In this document: piece by piece, positions 10,385 to 22,800 of the stretch
How the letters are laid out: every line of letters begins with the position of its first letter
Numbering within the stretch: position 1 is the first letter of the stretch
NCBI GenBank assembly: GCA_963682025.1
Contig: OY821519.1
Span: 72,368,525-72,432,524 of the forward strand
DNA from: Cordilura impudica
Lineage: Eukaryota; Arthropoda; Insecta; Diptera; Scathophagidae
Reading direction: 5' to 3'
DNA: 64,000 nucleotides
The notes under the pieces: model-generated
What the model saw: only the letters and a program-made list of their open reading frames with translations
Databases searched by the model: none
Told to the model about the DNA's origin: nothing
Made by a program: the position numbers and the translations under genes

Positions 10385-11595
10385 GTGGGCAGTGTTTAAT
10401 AATCTTCACTTAATTATTATTTTTTTTTTTGTAGTATACAAAGCAAACCCATTTTTTAAAAGGGTTAATTGCGTTTTTTTAAGCATGTTTGTATATTTTT
10501 TTCTTTTCAATACTTTTGTCTTCAAAGCAACACAAATCGCATTTTCTTTTATGCGGTGTATAAAACATTTAAAATTTTTATTTCAAGTTTATTATAATTT
10601 GCTAGTTTTTAGTTTTAATTAAAATTTTTTTTTGTATTTTAAGTACCACAAATATCTTTTCACTGCAAAATACTTCCTTCACAATTAATTGTTTTTGTTC
10701 TTTTGTTTAGTCTACACCAAACATCATAAGCGAACACACATAGAAACACTTAAAAAAAACTCATATTTTTCTATACAAGAAAATAAAAAACACAAATAAA
10801 CTTTTTTTAATCTGGCTTTAAGCAATATAAATACTGCAACTAAAAAAACACAAAAAAAAATTGGAAATCAAATTTTTGTTTAGCATTTTTTTTTTTTAAG
10901 AAAAACTCATCTCTGTTCTATTGACAAAACTCTAAGCATGATGTTTGTCTTCTATTGTTCTATAATGTTGATTGATATTCATAACAATTCATATCATCAG
11001 TCCTGATTTTCATGGCAGATTTTTATCGATTTTTGAAAATTGTTATTGAAACAACTGCTTTTTTATTGTTAAAGTTGTGTGTGTGTATTTTTTTTAGAAC
11101 GTATGTATGTGTGAAACTGCATACTTATTAAAGCAAATCTGTATAAAAAATAATGCAGCAGCAGCTTAGTTTTGTATTTCTCACTTTTTTTCGTAAATGT
11201 TGTTCTTTGCATAGAAAAAAAAATTAAACAAAACATCCCTTCGACAACAAAACGACAATGCTAACAATTTTTATTTTAAAAATAAACATTTTCCCTTTTC
11301 TATTTCTTTTAATTTCGACGAAACAAATCAAATCTTTGATTTGAAAAAAAAAAAATGATTAACAAAAAAAAAATTTACTTAATGGCTTCACATACAAAAA
11401 ATAATACAAAAAAAATAATATTTAACAAATGTATTTAAATTTTCGTTGTAGAGTGAGTATAACAAAACAAAAAATTAAATTCAGTTGATTTATTTTATTT
11501 AAAAATTTTCAGTTGAGCTTGAATGTTTTTTAATTTCAAATTAACAAATTTCTAGATATCCGAAAATATATAATTAAATAAAATCTTCAATTTAG
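10385..11595 (+). other. Host intron 1 (1,211 bp)
   Basis: GTGGGC donor and TTTAG acceptor. AT-rich with many A and T homopolymers. No repeat family was recognised inside. Confidence 0.65.
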
Positions 11596-11709
11596 TGTCC
11601 CATTTGAGTGAAGATTCTTATGACTATGTGTTTGATGGTCGACGTAAGACTCCGCCTTCTACAACAGCACTCAAGTTGACCTCGCCTCCCGTACGACTGA
11701 GACCAGAAG
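11596..11709 (+). CDS. Host gene, exon 2
   Basis: The acceptor TTTAG ends at 11595 and the donor GAAG/GTAATT starts at 11710. Entered in phase 1 it reads SHLSEDSYDYVFDGRRKTPP followed by a Thr/Leu/Pro stretch ending VRLRPE, with no stop. It leaves in phase 1, matching exon 3. The acidic/tyrosine cluster followed by a basic, proline-containing run looks like a short linear motif region of a scaffold or signalling protein. That is inference only. Confidence 0.8.
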
Positions 11710-12414
11710 GTAATTATTATAAATATGAAATGGTTAAAAAAATATATATTACACACAGCAAAGATATTCGACAACCGAACAAAATTTGACAATTGTATTT
11801 TTGATTGTATCAATAGAACTTTAATACCATCTAACAATTTTCTATTATGATAAAATAATTACTGTTAAGTCAACAGAATTGTAATCATAGTGAACTCGAA
11901 ATTTCATTATTAGCATCATCCCAATTCGGTTGGCGATAAATTTTGTAGTCACATCCGTTTTTTGTGTGTAGAAATAATAACAATGAACACAATTAATTAT
12001 AAACAAAAGATAGCAAAGTATCAATGATACTTATCGATAACAACACGTATCATTTTTTTAGATTCTTAATAGAAACTTTTTGGCCAGAAAACACAAAATT
12101 TTTATATAAATAGATTTTAAGTTTCGAATTAAGATTCAAATGTAATTAAGATTTAAGTTTTGGACATTTTTTTGGTTTTTTAAATATTAAATTTAATAAA
12201 TTTTTGCTGTTAACAATTCGTTAACTATTCGGTCATATGGCCATCGCATCTGTTCTTGTAAATTTGGATAATTTGGTAGCGTTGTTCAAAAGTAAATCTA
12301 TTCATGATGATTGACCAGTTCGTGTGACAGCCTAAGTTCTATCTAAGCAAAAAATTTCCTTTTACTATTTTATATATAATATTTAGCAAATACGTTTGAA
12401 TCAATGTTTGAATC
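11710..12414 (+). other. Host intron 2, first part, no element recognised
   Basis: AT-rich intron sequence between exon 2 and the first mini-me/DINE-like copy. No coding frame. Confidence 0.5.
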
Positions 12415-13112
12415 CATAGAAAATAAGTTCAGAGTATAATGAGTTTGTGCTGATGTTTGTAACTACCAAAAATATCTGACCTAAACCCATTTTTTATTAT
12501 ATCGATCGAATCAGAATCATTCTCTGAGTCGAATTAGAGTTGTTCGTCTGTTTGCCCTCCGTCCGTCTGTCTGTCTGTCTACCTGTCTGTGTTTGTGTCT
12601 GTCTGTCTGTCTGTCTGTAAACTCTTGCCGACTATAGCATGATCAGAATTGAAATTGGTGAAAATCGTTGCAGAATAAACTCCAATAGAATTGACCTCCA
12701 TCGGATCGACTTAGAATGCCAAGCTATCATATAGATATCAGTCAAATTTGGATTATTTGTGTTTATTGCACCCAATCAATAGTAGTCGAAGAATAAACCA
12801 CGTTGAACCATTTATACTAATAGTCCCCATATAAAGTTATTTGCCAGTCTTCATTTAAATCTATCAAAATGAACATAAATCTTGTATGGATTTCGCTCAA
12901 ATTTGGTTTATATACCTGACCACATATTAAGATACCATTCCATATGAACCATTTCATATTTCCAGGCCAGAGATTCATAAAAATGTAACTGAAATTCAAT
13001 TTATGCTCATTGTCTCTATCCAAAACAATGTTGGTCCGAAGACCCATTTTCGAAATTTATGGTATAGGGTATTATATAGTCGGTCTGGGGTATAATTTTC
13101 TTACTTGTTTTC
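12415..13112 (+). mobile_element. Mini-me/DINE-1-like element copy 1
   Basis: It shares the family order: TATAATGAGTTTGTGCTG, then AATCAGAATCATTCTCTGAGTC hairpin arms (with mismatches), then a long GTCY tract (about 12555-12620), then the 3' part ending in TATAGTCGGTCTGGGGTATA and TTTTCTTACTTGTTTT. The first bases of the family (TATACCCTATACCACTATG) are lost. The tetranucleotide tract is the longest of all the copies, showing repeat growth inside the element. Confidence 0.8.
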
Positions 13113-13288
13113 ACTTTCTGATATTTTAATCTTTTTTTTTCGTAATAAAATATTTTGTAGTGTTATCAATAGTTATTTGTTGCAGACGAGAGTAATAAAT
13201 TTTATTAACAATAAACTGTTATAGCTTTTATCGATTACGCACTATTTTTTGGTGGAAATTTTATATTAAGTCCAAAGTTTTTAAAAAC

Positions 13289-13795
13289 TTTTTATTATAC
13301 CCTATACCACTATGTGGTCAGGGTATAATGACCAAAAATATTTCACCTAGACCCATTTTTTATTACACCGATCGACTCAGAATCACATTTTGAGTTGATT
13401 TAGCGATTCCCGTCTGTCCGTCCATCCGTACGTCTGTCCGTCTGTCTGTTTGTCCAGGTAAACCTTGTAATCAAACTACAGGTCGCAAATATGAATTTAT
13501 TTTGATTAAATTTAGTATATAAGCTTCTATCGGCCATGGAATGAACGCTATTGAAACTGGCAACTATCGGTTCATATTCAGACCTAGTCCGCATGCAAAT
13601 AACCGCTATAAGATCGACTTAAATTGCCATAATATCCAAATAATCATATAGACCTCATTCAAATTGGGTCTGTGTATGTTTATTTTATCCGTTTGTCAGT
13701 AGTTTAAAAATAAAACCTACAAAACAGTTCTTAGTCATAGACCCCATATGAAGCTAATTCATAATCTTCACTTAAATCTGTTAATAAAATTCATA
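13289..13795 (+). mobile_element. Mini-me/DINE-1-like copy 2, left part (split by an insertion)
   Basis: Starts TTATACCCTATACCACTATG and contains the hairpin, a GTCTGTCC tract and the following conserved body. It stops near 13795, where the TGTAAACATCTA-family element begins. The missing right end resumes at about 16345. Confidence 0.8.
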
Positions 13796-13954
13796 TGAGT
13801 CCGAACACAGGGGAGATGTGTAAACATCTAGTAATTAAAGATTTTTTATTGCACTTTTTTAAAATCAAACAGGAAGCGTCATCTATTTATATAATTTATA
13901 GCAGTCAACTGCTCTGCTAGTATAAAAATATTTATTATTTATTATTTCAACTGG

Positions 13955-14860
13955 TTGATTTTAAATTTTTCATTTTTAATTTTTTTATTTTTAATTTTTA
14001 TTTTAATTTTTTATTTTTCATTTTTCATTTTTTATTTTTTATTTTTCAATTTTTTTTTCGGTTTTTATTTTTCATTTTTCATTTTTCGTTTATTATTTTT
14101 CGTTATTCATTTCTTATTTTTCATTTTTCATTTTTTATTTTTCATTTTTTATTTTTCATTTTTTATCTTTCATTTTTCGTTTTTAATTTTTTTTTTTTTT
14201 TATTTTGTTATTTTTTATTTTTCATTTTTCATTTTTTATTTTTCAATTTTAATTTTTTATTTTTCATACTATATATTTCATTATTCATTTTTTATTTTTC
14301 TTTTTTTTCATTTTTCATTCTTCGTTTTTCATTTTTCATTTCTCATTTTTAATTTTATATTTCTAATTTTTTATTTTTAATATTTTATTTTTCATTTTTA
14401 CTTTTTTATTTTTAATTTTTCACATTTCATTTCTTATTTTTCATTTTTCATTTTTCATTTTTCATTTTTTATTTTTCAATTTTCATTTTTCATTATTCAT
14501 TTTTCAATTTTTATTTTGAATTTTAAATATTTCATTGGTCGTTTTGCATTTTTTATTTTGCAATTTTAATTTTTCATTTTTTTGTTTTTCAATTTTCGTT
14601 TGTCGTTTTTCATTTTTTATTTTTCATATTTCATTTCTTTTTTTTTATTTTTAATTTTTCGTTTTTATTTTTCAATTTTCATTTTTCATTTTTCAATTTT
14701 TATTTTGAATTTTAAATATTACATTTGTCGTTTTTCATTTTTCATTTTTTATTTTTCAATTTTCAATTGTCGTTTCTAATTTGTTATTTTTCATTTTTCT
14801 TTTTTTATTTTTCTTTTTTTTTATTTTTCAAATTTCATGTTTCATTTTTTATTTTTCATT
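13955..14860 (+). repeat. Degenerate TTTTTCA/TTTTTTA array, left block
   Basis: About 900 bases of 6-7 base units such as TTTTTCA, TTTTTTA and TTTTTCG with frequent point changes. Apparent Phe/Ile-rich reading frames here are only the periodic T tracts. Confidence 0.85.
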
Positions 14861-14863
14861 TTT

Positions 14864-15571
14864 AAACTCTTTCTCTTAACTCATACTCTCTGTCTGTCTG
14901 TCTGTCTGTGTGCCGTGGGTCAACCCCATTCCCCCTTATCCAATTGATCTGAAACTTGGCCAGTAGTCTTGTTGTGACTACAGACTAATTTTGGGGTAGT
15001 GCCGCACCATCGCGCATAGTCACGCACAATCACGGAGTGATCTAAATGTCATTTCGCTCATACACTTTCTGTGAAAAAAATATTAACTTTTACTTTATAA
15101 CGCACAGTCACGCATGGTCACGCACAGTCACGGAGAGATTTAAAACGGATTTCCCCTCATCCAATTAATCAGCCACTTGGTCGATATATTTGCTGTAAAG
15201 AAAGATTAACTTCAACATAGTCACGCATAGTCGCGCATAGTCACGCGCAGTCACGGAAGATTCAAAATCAATTTCCCCTTATCCGATCGATCAGAAACTT
15301 GGCCGATAGACTTGCTGTGAAAAAAAAATTAACTTTGACGTATACACGCACAGTCACGCTTAGTCACGCATAGTCACGGAGTGATTTGAACCCCATTTCC
15401 CTTCATCCGATCAATCAGAAACTTTGTCCATAGACTTGTGCCTAAAGATTAATTTTAAAATAGTCACGCAAAGTCACGCACAGTCATGGAGAGATTCAGA
15501 ACTCATATGCACAAGGAAAGAAAGAGTTTTAATAAAGACTTTGTTTTTATGGGTTAGATTATTTATTTTTA
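14864..15571 (-). repeat. 123-bp tandem repeat unit block, copy 1
   Basis: About five units. Each begins with decamer sub-repeats (AGTCACGCAT in this orientation) and continues with a GATCAGAAACTTGG block and a TTAACTTTGA-type block. A GTCT tetramer tract lies at about 14890-14910 on the left edge, and GTTTTTATGGGTTAGATTAT at the right edge. The whole block recurs inverted at 46536-47229 with both edges conserved, so it moves or duplicates as a unit. No gene. Confidence 0.85.
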
Positions 15572-16185
15572 ATTTTTTATTTGTCATTTTTTGTTTTTCA
15601 TTGTTCTTTTTTCGTTTTTCCTTTTAATTTTTTATTTTTAATTTTTCATATTTTATTTTTCATTTTTCATGTTTTATTTTTCATTTTTCATTTTTCATAT
15701 TTTATTTTTCATTTTTAATTTTTTATCTTTTATTCTTAATTTTTCATTTTTTATTTTTCATGTTTTATTTTTCATGTTTTATTTTTCGTTTTTAATTTTT
15801 CATCTTTTATTTTTAATTTTTTTTTTTCATTTTTTATTTTACATTTTTCATTTTTTATTTTTTATTTTTCGTTGTTCTTTTTTCGTTTTTCTTTTAATTT
15901 TTTTTTTTTAATTTCTCTTTTTTTATTTTTCATTTTTAATTTTTTTTCTTTTATTTTTAATTTTTTTCTTTTTAACTTTTTATTTTTCATTTTTAATTTT
16001 TTATTTTTCATTGTTCTTTTTCGTTTTTCTTTTAGTTTTTTATTTCTAATTTTTCTTTTCTTATTTTTCATTTTTAATTTTTTATCTTTTTTTGTTCGTG
16101 TTTCGTTTTTCTTTTTAATTTTTTACTTTTTATTTTTAATTTTTTACTCTTCATTTTCCATTTTCCCCTTTTCATTTTCAAGCAG
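15572..16185 (+). repeat. Degenerate TTTTTCA array, right block
   Basis: Same unit type as 13955-14860, slightly richer in TTTTTAATTTTT. The array appears interrupted by the 123-bp unit block. Long open frames here on either strand are repeat artefacts. Confidence 0.8.
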
Positions 16186-16344
16186 GTTATTACATATCAT
16201 AATTTTTTCACCAATACAATCATAAGTCATACCGATTTTGTCTTGCGCTTACGGTTACGCTGTTTTTGTGATTGTAGTGTGAAGTAGATTTTTAAACCCC
16301 TGCGTGTATAAATGTTTACACATCAAAAAAAATTGCTTGTATGT

Positions 16345-16478
16345 GGTGTATACCACAAAAATTTGGTTTATGCTTATTTTTTATATCTAATTAGTTGCGC
16401 CTAAGAAATAGGGTCCACAAAGGCATAGTATAGGGCTATACGATACGATCTAGACCGACTATAGTTTTCGTACTTGTT
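16345..16478 (+). mobile_element. Mini-me/DINE-1-like copy 2, right part
   Basis: Resumes with AAATTTGGTTTATGCTTATT and ends with GATCTAGACCGACTATAG and TTCGTACTTGTTTT. It completes the copy begun at 13289. Confidence 0.75.
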
Positions 16479-16526
16479 TTATTTTGTATCAGATAAAGGA
16501 TCTAAGGTATATATATATGATTATAT

Positions 16527-17045
16527 TCAGCGACAGTTTCTATATGCGTAGAAATGTATCCAGGAAAGTATGGATCTATCTACTCCTATCGCTTTTTTAC
16601 ATAAAAAGTTATTCCATGATAGTCTTCCTCCTTTTCTCAGTATCATCATTTCGGTTTTAGTTAGATTGACTTCCAAATTCCATATGCTACAATAGCTTTC
16701 CAGCGTCTTAATCACAAATTGTTTGGTCATCCGCATATATTAATAGTCTGACATTTTTGTTGAACCCACATTAGCTCTCCTTCAATAAATCGAGGAAAGC
16801 ATTGGTGATAGCAACCATCATTGTTTTACCCCAGACAATGTCTCAAAACTTGTCGATAATTATTTTCCATTCCAAACTCAAAATTTGGTATTACTCTATA
16901 TACTCTGAATCATTTTTCTCATTGATGGAACTTTGGCTTAGAAGTTTGTAAGTCAGTGATTTTCTAGAGAATTTATCAAAAGCCTGCCAAAAATCGTTAA
17001 CTACTTTGTTAAAATTTGTCTGTCTATTCCTGTTGATTCTTTGAG
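16527..17045 (-). pseudogene. Degenerate non-LTR reverse transcriptase fragment
   Basis: Read on the minus strand from 17045 down, the pieces in order are FDKFSRK and LTYKLL (finger region), IIDKF, then LLIYADD (the catalytic box, near 16745), then SYCSIWNLEVNLTKTEMMIL and RKGGRL (thumb). Several stops and frame changes separate them. The motif wording fits a dipteran non-LTR element. Only the RT core is left. It lies in host intron 2 in antisense orientation. Confidence 0.75.
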
Positions 17046-17522
17046 AAAATGTTTTCTTTGACTTTAAAACTTTTGATTTTTAAAATAATTTTTCTAATAA
17101 GTTATCTGTTTTAAATCTTAAAATTTTTTGGTTACACCGATTAATATTTTTAAATTTTTTAAACATTTTCCGATGTTATCAGTGAACAGTTCAACATCGA
17201 TGTTCATTAAACCTTACAATTTTTTATCAATTATACTTAATTTTTTTACAATTGTATTGTTTTTGTTGTTATCGATAATTAAAAAAAAAAACTTATTTTA
17301 AATAAACTTAATTCATTTATTTAAAACCAAAATGATCGAACGAAAGTTAACAGCCATAATTTATAATTATCGGCAACGTTCATGATAATTATAAATTATA
17401 TCGTACGTTTATAATGAATTGTTATTATTTTTATCTCTAGATTATATTTTACAGCTATCCTTAATACTTTATAATCGTCATCTTTTTTCTTCTTCTAAAA
17501 TTGCCATTACGTTTTCTCTTAG
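17046..17522 (+). other. End of host intron 2
   Basis: AT-rich. An inverted-repeat stretch at about 17355-17405 (ATAATTTATAATTAT and ATAATTATAAATTAT) could form a hairpin. The acceptor TTTTCTCTTAG ends at 17522. Confidence 0.5.
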
Positions 17523-17754
17523 ACGCTTACAATAATTTAAAAGGTAGAACAATTGTTATAAACGCCAGTAGTGGTGGTTTTGGCTCAAATACTAATAACG
17601 GTACTGGTGGTGGTCGTTTTCATCGTCATTCCTTCAGTTATGTACCAAAACGTTCACGTCACACACAAAACGAACGTGAACGAAATGCAAATTATGAATC
17701 AAGATTAAGATGTCACGGTGAAGATGAAGCAACCCTACGGCAATTGCTACTTGA
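17523..17754 (+). CDS. Host gene, exon 3 (Gly/Asn-rich then basic, start of coiled coil)
   Basis: The acceptor after a pyrimidine tract ends at 17522 and the donor GA/GTATGT starts at 17755. Phase 1 entry gives DAYNNLKGRTIVINASS, a Gly/Asn/Thr-rich run, HRHSFSYVPKRSRHTQNERE and GEDEATLRQLLL, with no stop. It leaves in phase 2. Spliced to 61611 it continues LLLDLQKQV, making the heptad pattern run unbroken across a 43.9-kb intron. That continuity of both phase and heptads is the best evidence that these distant exons belong together. Gene unidentified. Confidence 0.85.
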
Positions 17755-18584
17755 GTATGTAGAAAAATACTTATTTAAATAAAATATCATTATAATAATA
17801 ATACTAACAGTAATCATACAAAAGATACAATTTAAAGTTATCACATAAATACTTATACACACATACGAGTAGATACATTACATAAATAAAAGTAGTTGTA
17901 TTAGATATGTATTTGTTTCATAATTTTTTTTAATTTTTTTTTTTTGTGATTTTTTTCCCTGTTATACTTACACATATCAATACATACGTATATTTTATTT
18001 TGGAACATTGTACAATTGTTAACTTTTGCATTTTTTTTTCATATTTTATTAGGCAATTGTATTTTTTGTAAGATTTACATACAGAATTATACTTATACTT
18101 ATATCTCAAAAACTGGCTTAAGTGTTCTTGAAGCGTATAACGATACCAAAAATACATTGCTATGAAATAAAATTATTTTTATTGTACTTGCGAAGTGACC
18201 TAGTGAATGCTGTAGCACTTTCAAATCCTACACTTTTTGTGAAAGACCCGTTTTTAGGTAACTTCCCCTACTTAACAATTTCTAACTACACTAGTCTCAC
18301 GAACGAGTATTGAAAGAGGATTAATTGTGATTTCCAAAAGCATACATAGTTTTATTATCAAAAATTTTAAATTTTTAAATATTTTTAAAATGACTGAGTT
18401 TAAAATTATTCAGGCTCAAGTTAAAATTTTTTTACTTTAAATAAAGCAAAAAACATTGGCACGTTTGTTTCAAAAAAAATAATCTATATTCTGCATGAAA
18501 GGTTATAGAGCTGTTTCAGGAAGAGTCAACTGTAACCAAAAGCAGTAGATAGATTGTTTGGTAAAAAGTTAAATTCATAATATA
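17755..18584 (+). other. Start of the 43.9-kb host intron 3
   Basis: AT-rich with no gene. The stretch at 18490-18620 is also found, diverged, at about 51470-51600 (shared AACCAAATGAGAATTCA), so it belongs to an interspersed repeat. Confidence 0.5.
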
Positions 18585-18925
18585 TTTGCTGAAAACAACC
18601 AAATGAGAATTCAAGCAAAAGTAATACTACTTAAGCCTCCAATAAAGATCGAAAATAAGATTTTTTATTTTTATAAAAAATAATGAAATTAAAAATACGG
18701 TGGGTACGCCGTTAGCGCTAAATGTAAGTTTAGCAAAAACAAATTGTTTTTCTTGTTTTTTCAAGACAAAAACAAACATGTATATTGTAGTACGCAATGT
18801 GATCTCAGATACAAATATATTTGTTTCAAGTTGTTTTATATTTTAGTTTGTTATATTGGAGGGGGTTTAAATAGTACAACTCTTTGCTTGAATTCTCATT
18901 TAGTTGTTTTCAGCAAGTGTATATG
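18585..18925. mobile_element. Small inverted-repeat (hairpin) element
   Basis: Left arm (about 18585-18635, with GCTGAAAACAACCAAATGAG) is inverted at about 18865-18922 (AATTCTCATTTAGTTGTTTT, CAGCAAG). Arms are about 50 bases. No coding content. A single related arm occurs at about 51560-51600. Confidence 0.55.
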
Positions 18926-19361
18926 AATTTAATATTTATTTTGAATATTTTGAAAATGTTCAAATTTTGAAATTAGTTTTTTTGATGGTTATATTTGTAA
19001 CGAGCTTACTGGTCCTTGCTAGTGATGCAAATAAAACAACTTTTATAACATCATTTGCCCAACGTTTTTTCATTTTTTTTTTAAGTACAAAAATGTATTA
19101 AACAACATTCTAAAATTGATATTGAGTCGTTGTGAAAATTGCCAGGACTAATTTCTCTCTAAAATATATATCAGTAGTAAAAATGTATCTTCATCTTATA
19201 TTGTACATAGTTATTCTCATCCCTGATTCTTAAATTGCGTATGCTTAATATTATATTTCGCAATATTATCACTCATACGTCTCAGAATAACATAATCACT
19301 AGCATGGCAAAAAATATAACACAAATACCACTTCTTAGAAATAAAACCTTTCTTAAAAATT
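18926..19361. other. Intron sequence, nothing recognised
   Basis: AT-rich, no gene and no repeat identified by eye. Confidence 0.4.
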
Positions 19362-19418
19362 TATGCCGTTTTCTTTTCTGATAAAAAAAGTAGCATTCTA
19401 AATTGAGAGCAACCTTAT

Positions 19419-19457
<39 letters not shown>

Positions 19458-19700
19458 ATCGAAAGGTCTCAAAGTGATCTGTTCATAGAAATTTCGATTA
19501 TTATCCTCTTTGAAGTCATAAGGTGAAAATTTCAAAAAAGGGGAACAATGGGGAAATATTCTCACACTGTGACCTGAAATAAGTCAATGGCTGCATTTTT
19601 TTTGGGATTTACGAGAGCTCGATTTTGAGAACTTTCGATTGATGTATAAGATAAGGTTGCTCTTTATTTAAAATAAAAAATTCTTTTCTGAGAGCAGCAC
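19362..19700. mobile_element. Fold-back MITE, copy 1
   Basis: Left end ATGCCGTTTTCTTTTCTGAT, inner inverted pair ATCAATCGAAAGGTCTC (after a TA microsatellite at 19420-19455) and CTTTCGATTGATGTATAAGA, right end TTCTTTTCTGAGAGCAG. A better-preserved copy lies at 47978-48386. No coding capacity. Confidence 0.7.
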
Positions 19701-19837
19701 TTTGTTAAAAAAACGTCTTTTCTTAAAAAATTATCGTTTATAAATAATTGCCTCGTCATAATGTACTCTTCCATTTTCTTCAAAAAGTAGAATTTCTTAA
19801 TAAATAACCATTTCATAAAAAAAGTTCATTGATATTA

Positions 19838-22800
19838 GAAAAGTACTAAAGTACCTTTTCCTCAAAAGTACCTTTTATTAAAAAAGTACTTTTTATTAAA
19901 AAGTATGTACCTTTTATTAAAAAAGTACCTTTTATTAAAGAAGTACCTTTTATTAAAAAAGTACCTTTTATTAAAAAAGTACCTTTTATTAAATAAGTAC
20001 CTTTCTTAAAAAAGTACATATTCTTAAAAAAAGTACCTTTTATTAAAAAAGTACCTTTTATTAAAAAAGTACCTTTTATTAAAAAGTACCTTTTATTAAA
20101 AAAGTACCTTTTTTTAAAAAAGTACCTTTTATTAAAAAGTATGTACCTTTTATTAAAAAAGTACCTTTTATTAAATAAGTACCTTTTCTTAAAAAAGTAC
20201 ATATCCTTAAAAAAGTACCTTTTATTAAAAAAGTACCTTTTATTAAAAAAAGTACCTTTTCTTAAAAAAGTACATTTTCTTAAAAAAGTACCTTTTATTA
20301 TAAAAGTACCTTTCATTAAAAAACTACATTTTATTAAAAAAGTACCTTTTATTGAAAAAGTACGTTTTATTAAAAAAGTACCTTATATTAAAAAAGTACC
20401 TTTTATTAAAAAAGTACCTTTTATTAAAAAAGTATGTACCTTTTATTAAAAAAGTACCTTTTATTAAAGAAGTACCTTTTATTAAAAAAGTACCTTTTAT
20501 TAAAAAAGTACCTTTTATTAAACAAGTACCTTTTACTAAAAAGTACGTTTTATTAAAAAAGTACCTTTTATTAAAAAAGTACCTTTTATTAAAAAAGTAC
20601 CTTTTATTAAAAAGTACCTTTTCTTAAAAAAGTACATTTTCTTAAAAAAGTACCTTTTATTATAAAAGTACCTTTTATTAAAAAACTACATTTTATTAAA
20701 AAAGTACCTTTTATTGAAAAAGTACGTTTTATTAAAAAAAGTACCTTATATTAAAAAAGTACCTTTTATTAAAAAAGTATGTACCTTTTATTAAAAAAGT
20801 ACCTTTTATTGAAGAAGTACCTTTTATTAAAAAAGTACCTTTTATTAAAAAAGTACCTTTTATTAAACAAGTACCTTTTACTAAAAAGTAAGTTTTATTA
20901 AAAAAGTACCTTTTATTAAAAAAGTACCTTTTATTAAAAAAGTACCTTTTATTAAAAAAGTACCTTTTATTAAAAAAGTACCTTTTTTTAAAAAAGTACC
21001 TTTTCTTAAAAAAGTGCATTTTCTTAAAAAAGTACCTTTTATTGAAAAAGTACGTTTTATTAAAAAAAGTACCTTATATTAAAAAAGTAAATTTCATTAA
21101 AAAAGTACCTTTTATTAAAAAAGTATGTACCTTTTATTAAAAAAGTACCTTTTATTAAAGAAGTACCTTTTATTAAAAAAGTACCTTTTATTAAAAAAGT
21201 ACCTTTTATTAAACAAGTACCTTTTACTAAAAAGTACGTTTTATTAAAAAAGTACGTTTTATTAAAAAAGTACCTTTTATTAAAAAAGTACCTTTTATTA
21301 AAAAAGTACCTTTTATTAAAAAAGTACCTTTTATTAAAAAAGTACCTTTTCTTAAAAAAGTACATTTTCTTAAAAAAGTACCTTTTATTATAAAAGTACC
21401 TTTTATTAAAAAACTACATTTTATTAAAAAAGTACCTTTTATTGAAAAAGTACGTTTCATTAAAAAAGTACCTTATATTAAAAAAGTACCTTTTATTTAA
21501 AAAGTACATATTATTAAAAAGTACATATCATAAAAAAGTAGCATTTATTAAAAATGAAACTTTTATTAGATAAGTACATTTTTTTAATACATCGGCTTTT
21601 ATTAAAAAGGTAGGCCTTATTAAAAAGTTAAATTTTATTTTAAAAAAATACCTTTTATTAACCTTTTTAACAAAGTAAATTTTTATAAAGAAAGTACATT
21701 TTATTAAAAAGTACATTTTATTAAAACGTACATTTTATAACCGAAAGTACATTTTATAACCAAAAGTACATATTATAAAAAAGTTACTTTTATTTAAAAA
21801 TCTCCTTTTATTAAAATAGTACTTTATACTAAAAAGTAACCGTCATTAAAAAAAGTAACTTTTTATGAAAAAAGAGCCTTTTATTAAACAAGGTACATTT
21901 TATATTTTACTAAAAAATTACCTCTTATTTAAAAAGGATAATTTTTAAAAAAGTATCTCTTGTTAAGAAAATACTTTTAACTAAAAATAGCTTTTTATTA
22001 AAAAAGTAGCTTTTATAAAAAAAGTTCATTTTATTAAAAAATTATATTTCATTAAAAAAATTATTTTTTGTTGAAAAAGTACGCTTTGTTGCTTTTAATT
22101 AAAAAAGTACCTTTTACAAAAAACTGTACATTTTATTAAAAAAGTATCTTCCATTTCATTTTATTATAAACGTGCCTTGTATTAAAAAGTACCTTTTATG
22201 AAAATAAGTACCTATTACTAAAAAATAACTTATATTAGAAACACACCCTTTTGCTTAAAAAGCGCATTTTAATATAAAAAAAATATTTTTAATTAAGAAA
22301 ATTCATTTTATTAAGGAAGTACCTTTCATTAAAAAAGGAGGTACCTTTCATGAAAAAGTACATTATGTTAAAAAAAGTAATTTATATTAAAAAAGTAAAT
22401 TTTATTAAACAAATACCTTTTTATTAAATGTTGTCATTTAATAAAAAAAATATATATTGTTTATTAAAAATCTACCTTTTATTAAAAAAACCTTTTACTA
22501 AAAAGGTACCTTTAATTACCAAAGTACCTTTTATTAAAAAAGTACCTTTTATTAAAAATTACTTTTAAATAAAGAAGTACCTTTTATTAAAAAAATTACT
22601 TTTAATAAAAAAGTACCCTTTATGCAAAATGTACCTATTATAAAAAAGTACCCTTTATTAAAAAGTACCTTTTTATGAAAAAAATAGCCCTTTATTAAAC
22701 AAAGTACATTTTATATTTTATTAAAAAATTACCTCTTATTTAAAAAGTGTAAATTTTAAAAAAGTACCTTTTAATAGGAAAAAAACTTTTGTTGAAAAAT

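Larger units (their letters stand above)
13795..16330 (+). mobile_element. TGTAAACATCTA-family element expanded by TTTTTCA-type arrays
   Basis: Left edge: GGACTCATATGAATT complement, then GATGTGTAAACATCTAG at about 13817. Right edge: AAATGTTTACACATC at about 16311-16325. The right 70 bases are the inverted match of 2256-2325, and the left 150 bases are the inverted match of 59870-60023. Between them lie two degenerate T-rich arrays and a 123-bp tandem unit block. It sits inside a mini-me/DINE-like copy, so it inserted after that copy. Confidence 0.7.

Noticed and set aside
13955..16225. Phe/Ile/Leu-rich frames resembling multi-span membrane proteins, and Lys-rich frames on the other strand
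   Set aside because: They come from TTTTTCA/TTTTTTA arrays and have no start context, splice signals or conserved composition.
19838..21500. CRISPR-like array
   Set aside because: There are no unique spacers. It is a continuous 18-bp satellite in a eukaryotic genome.
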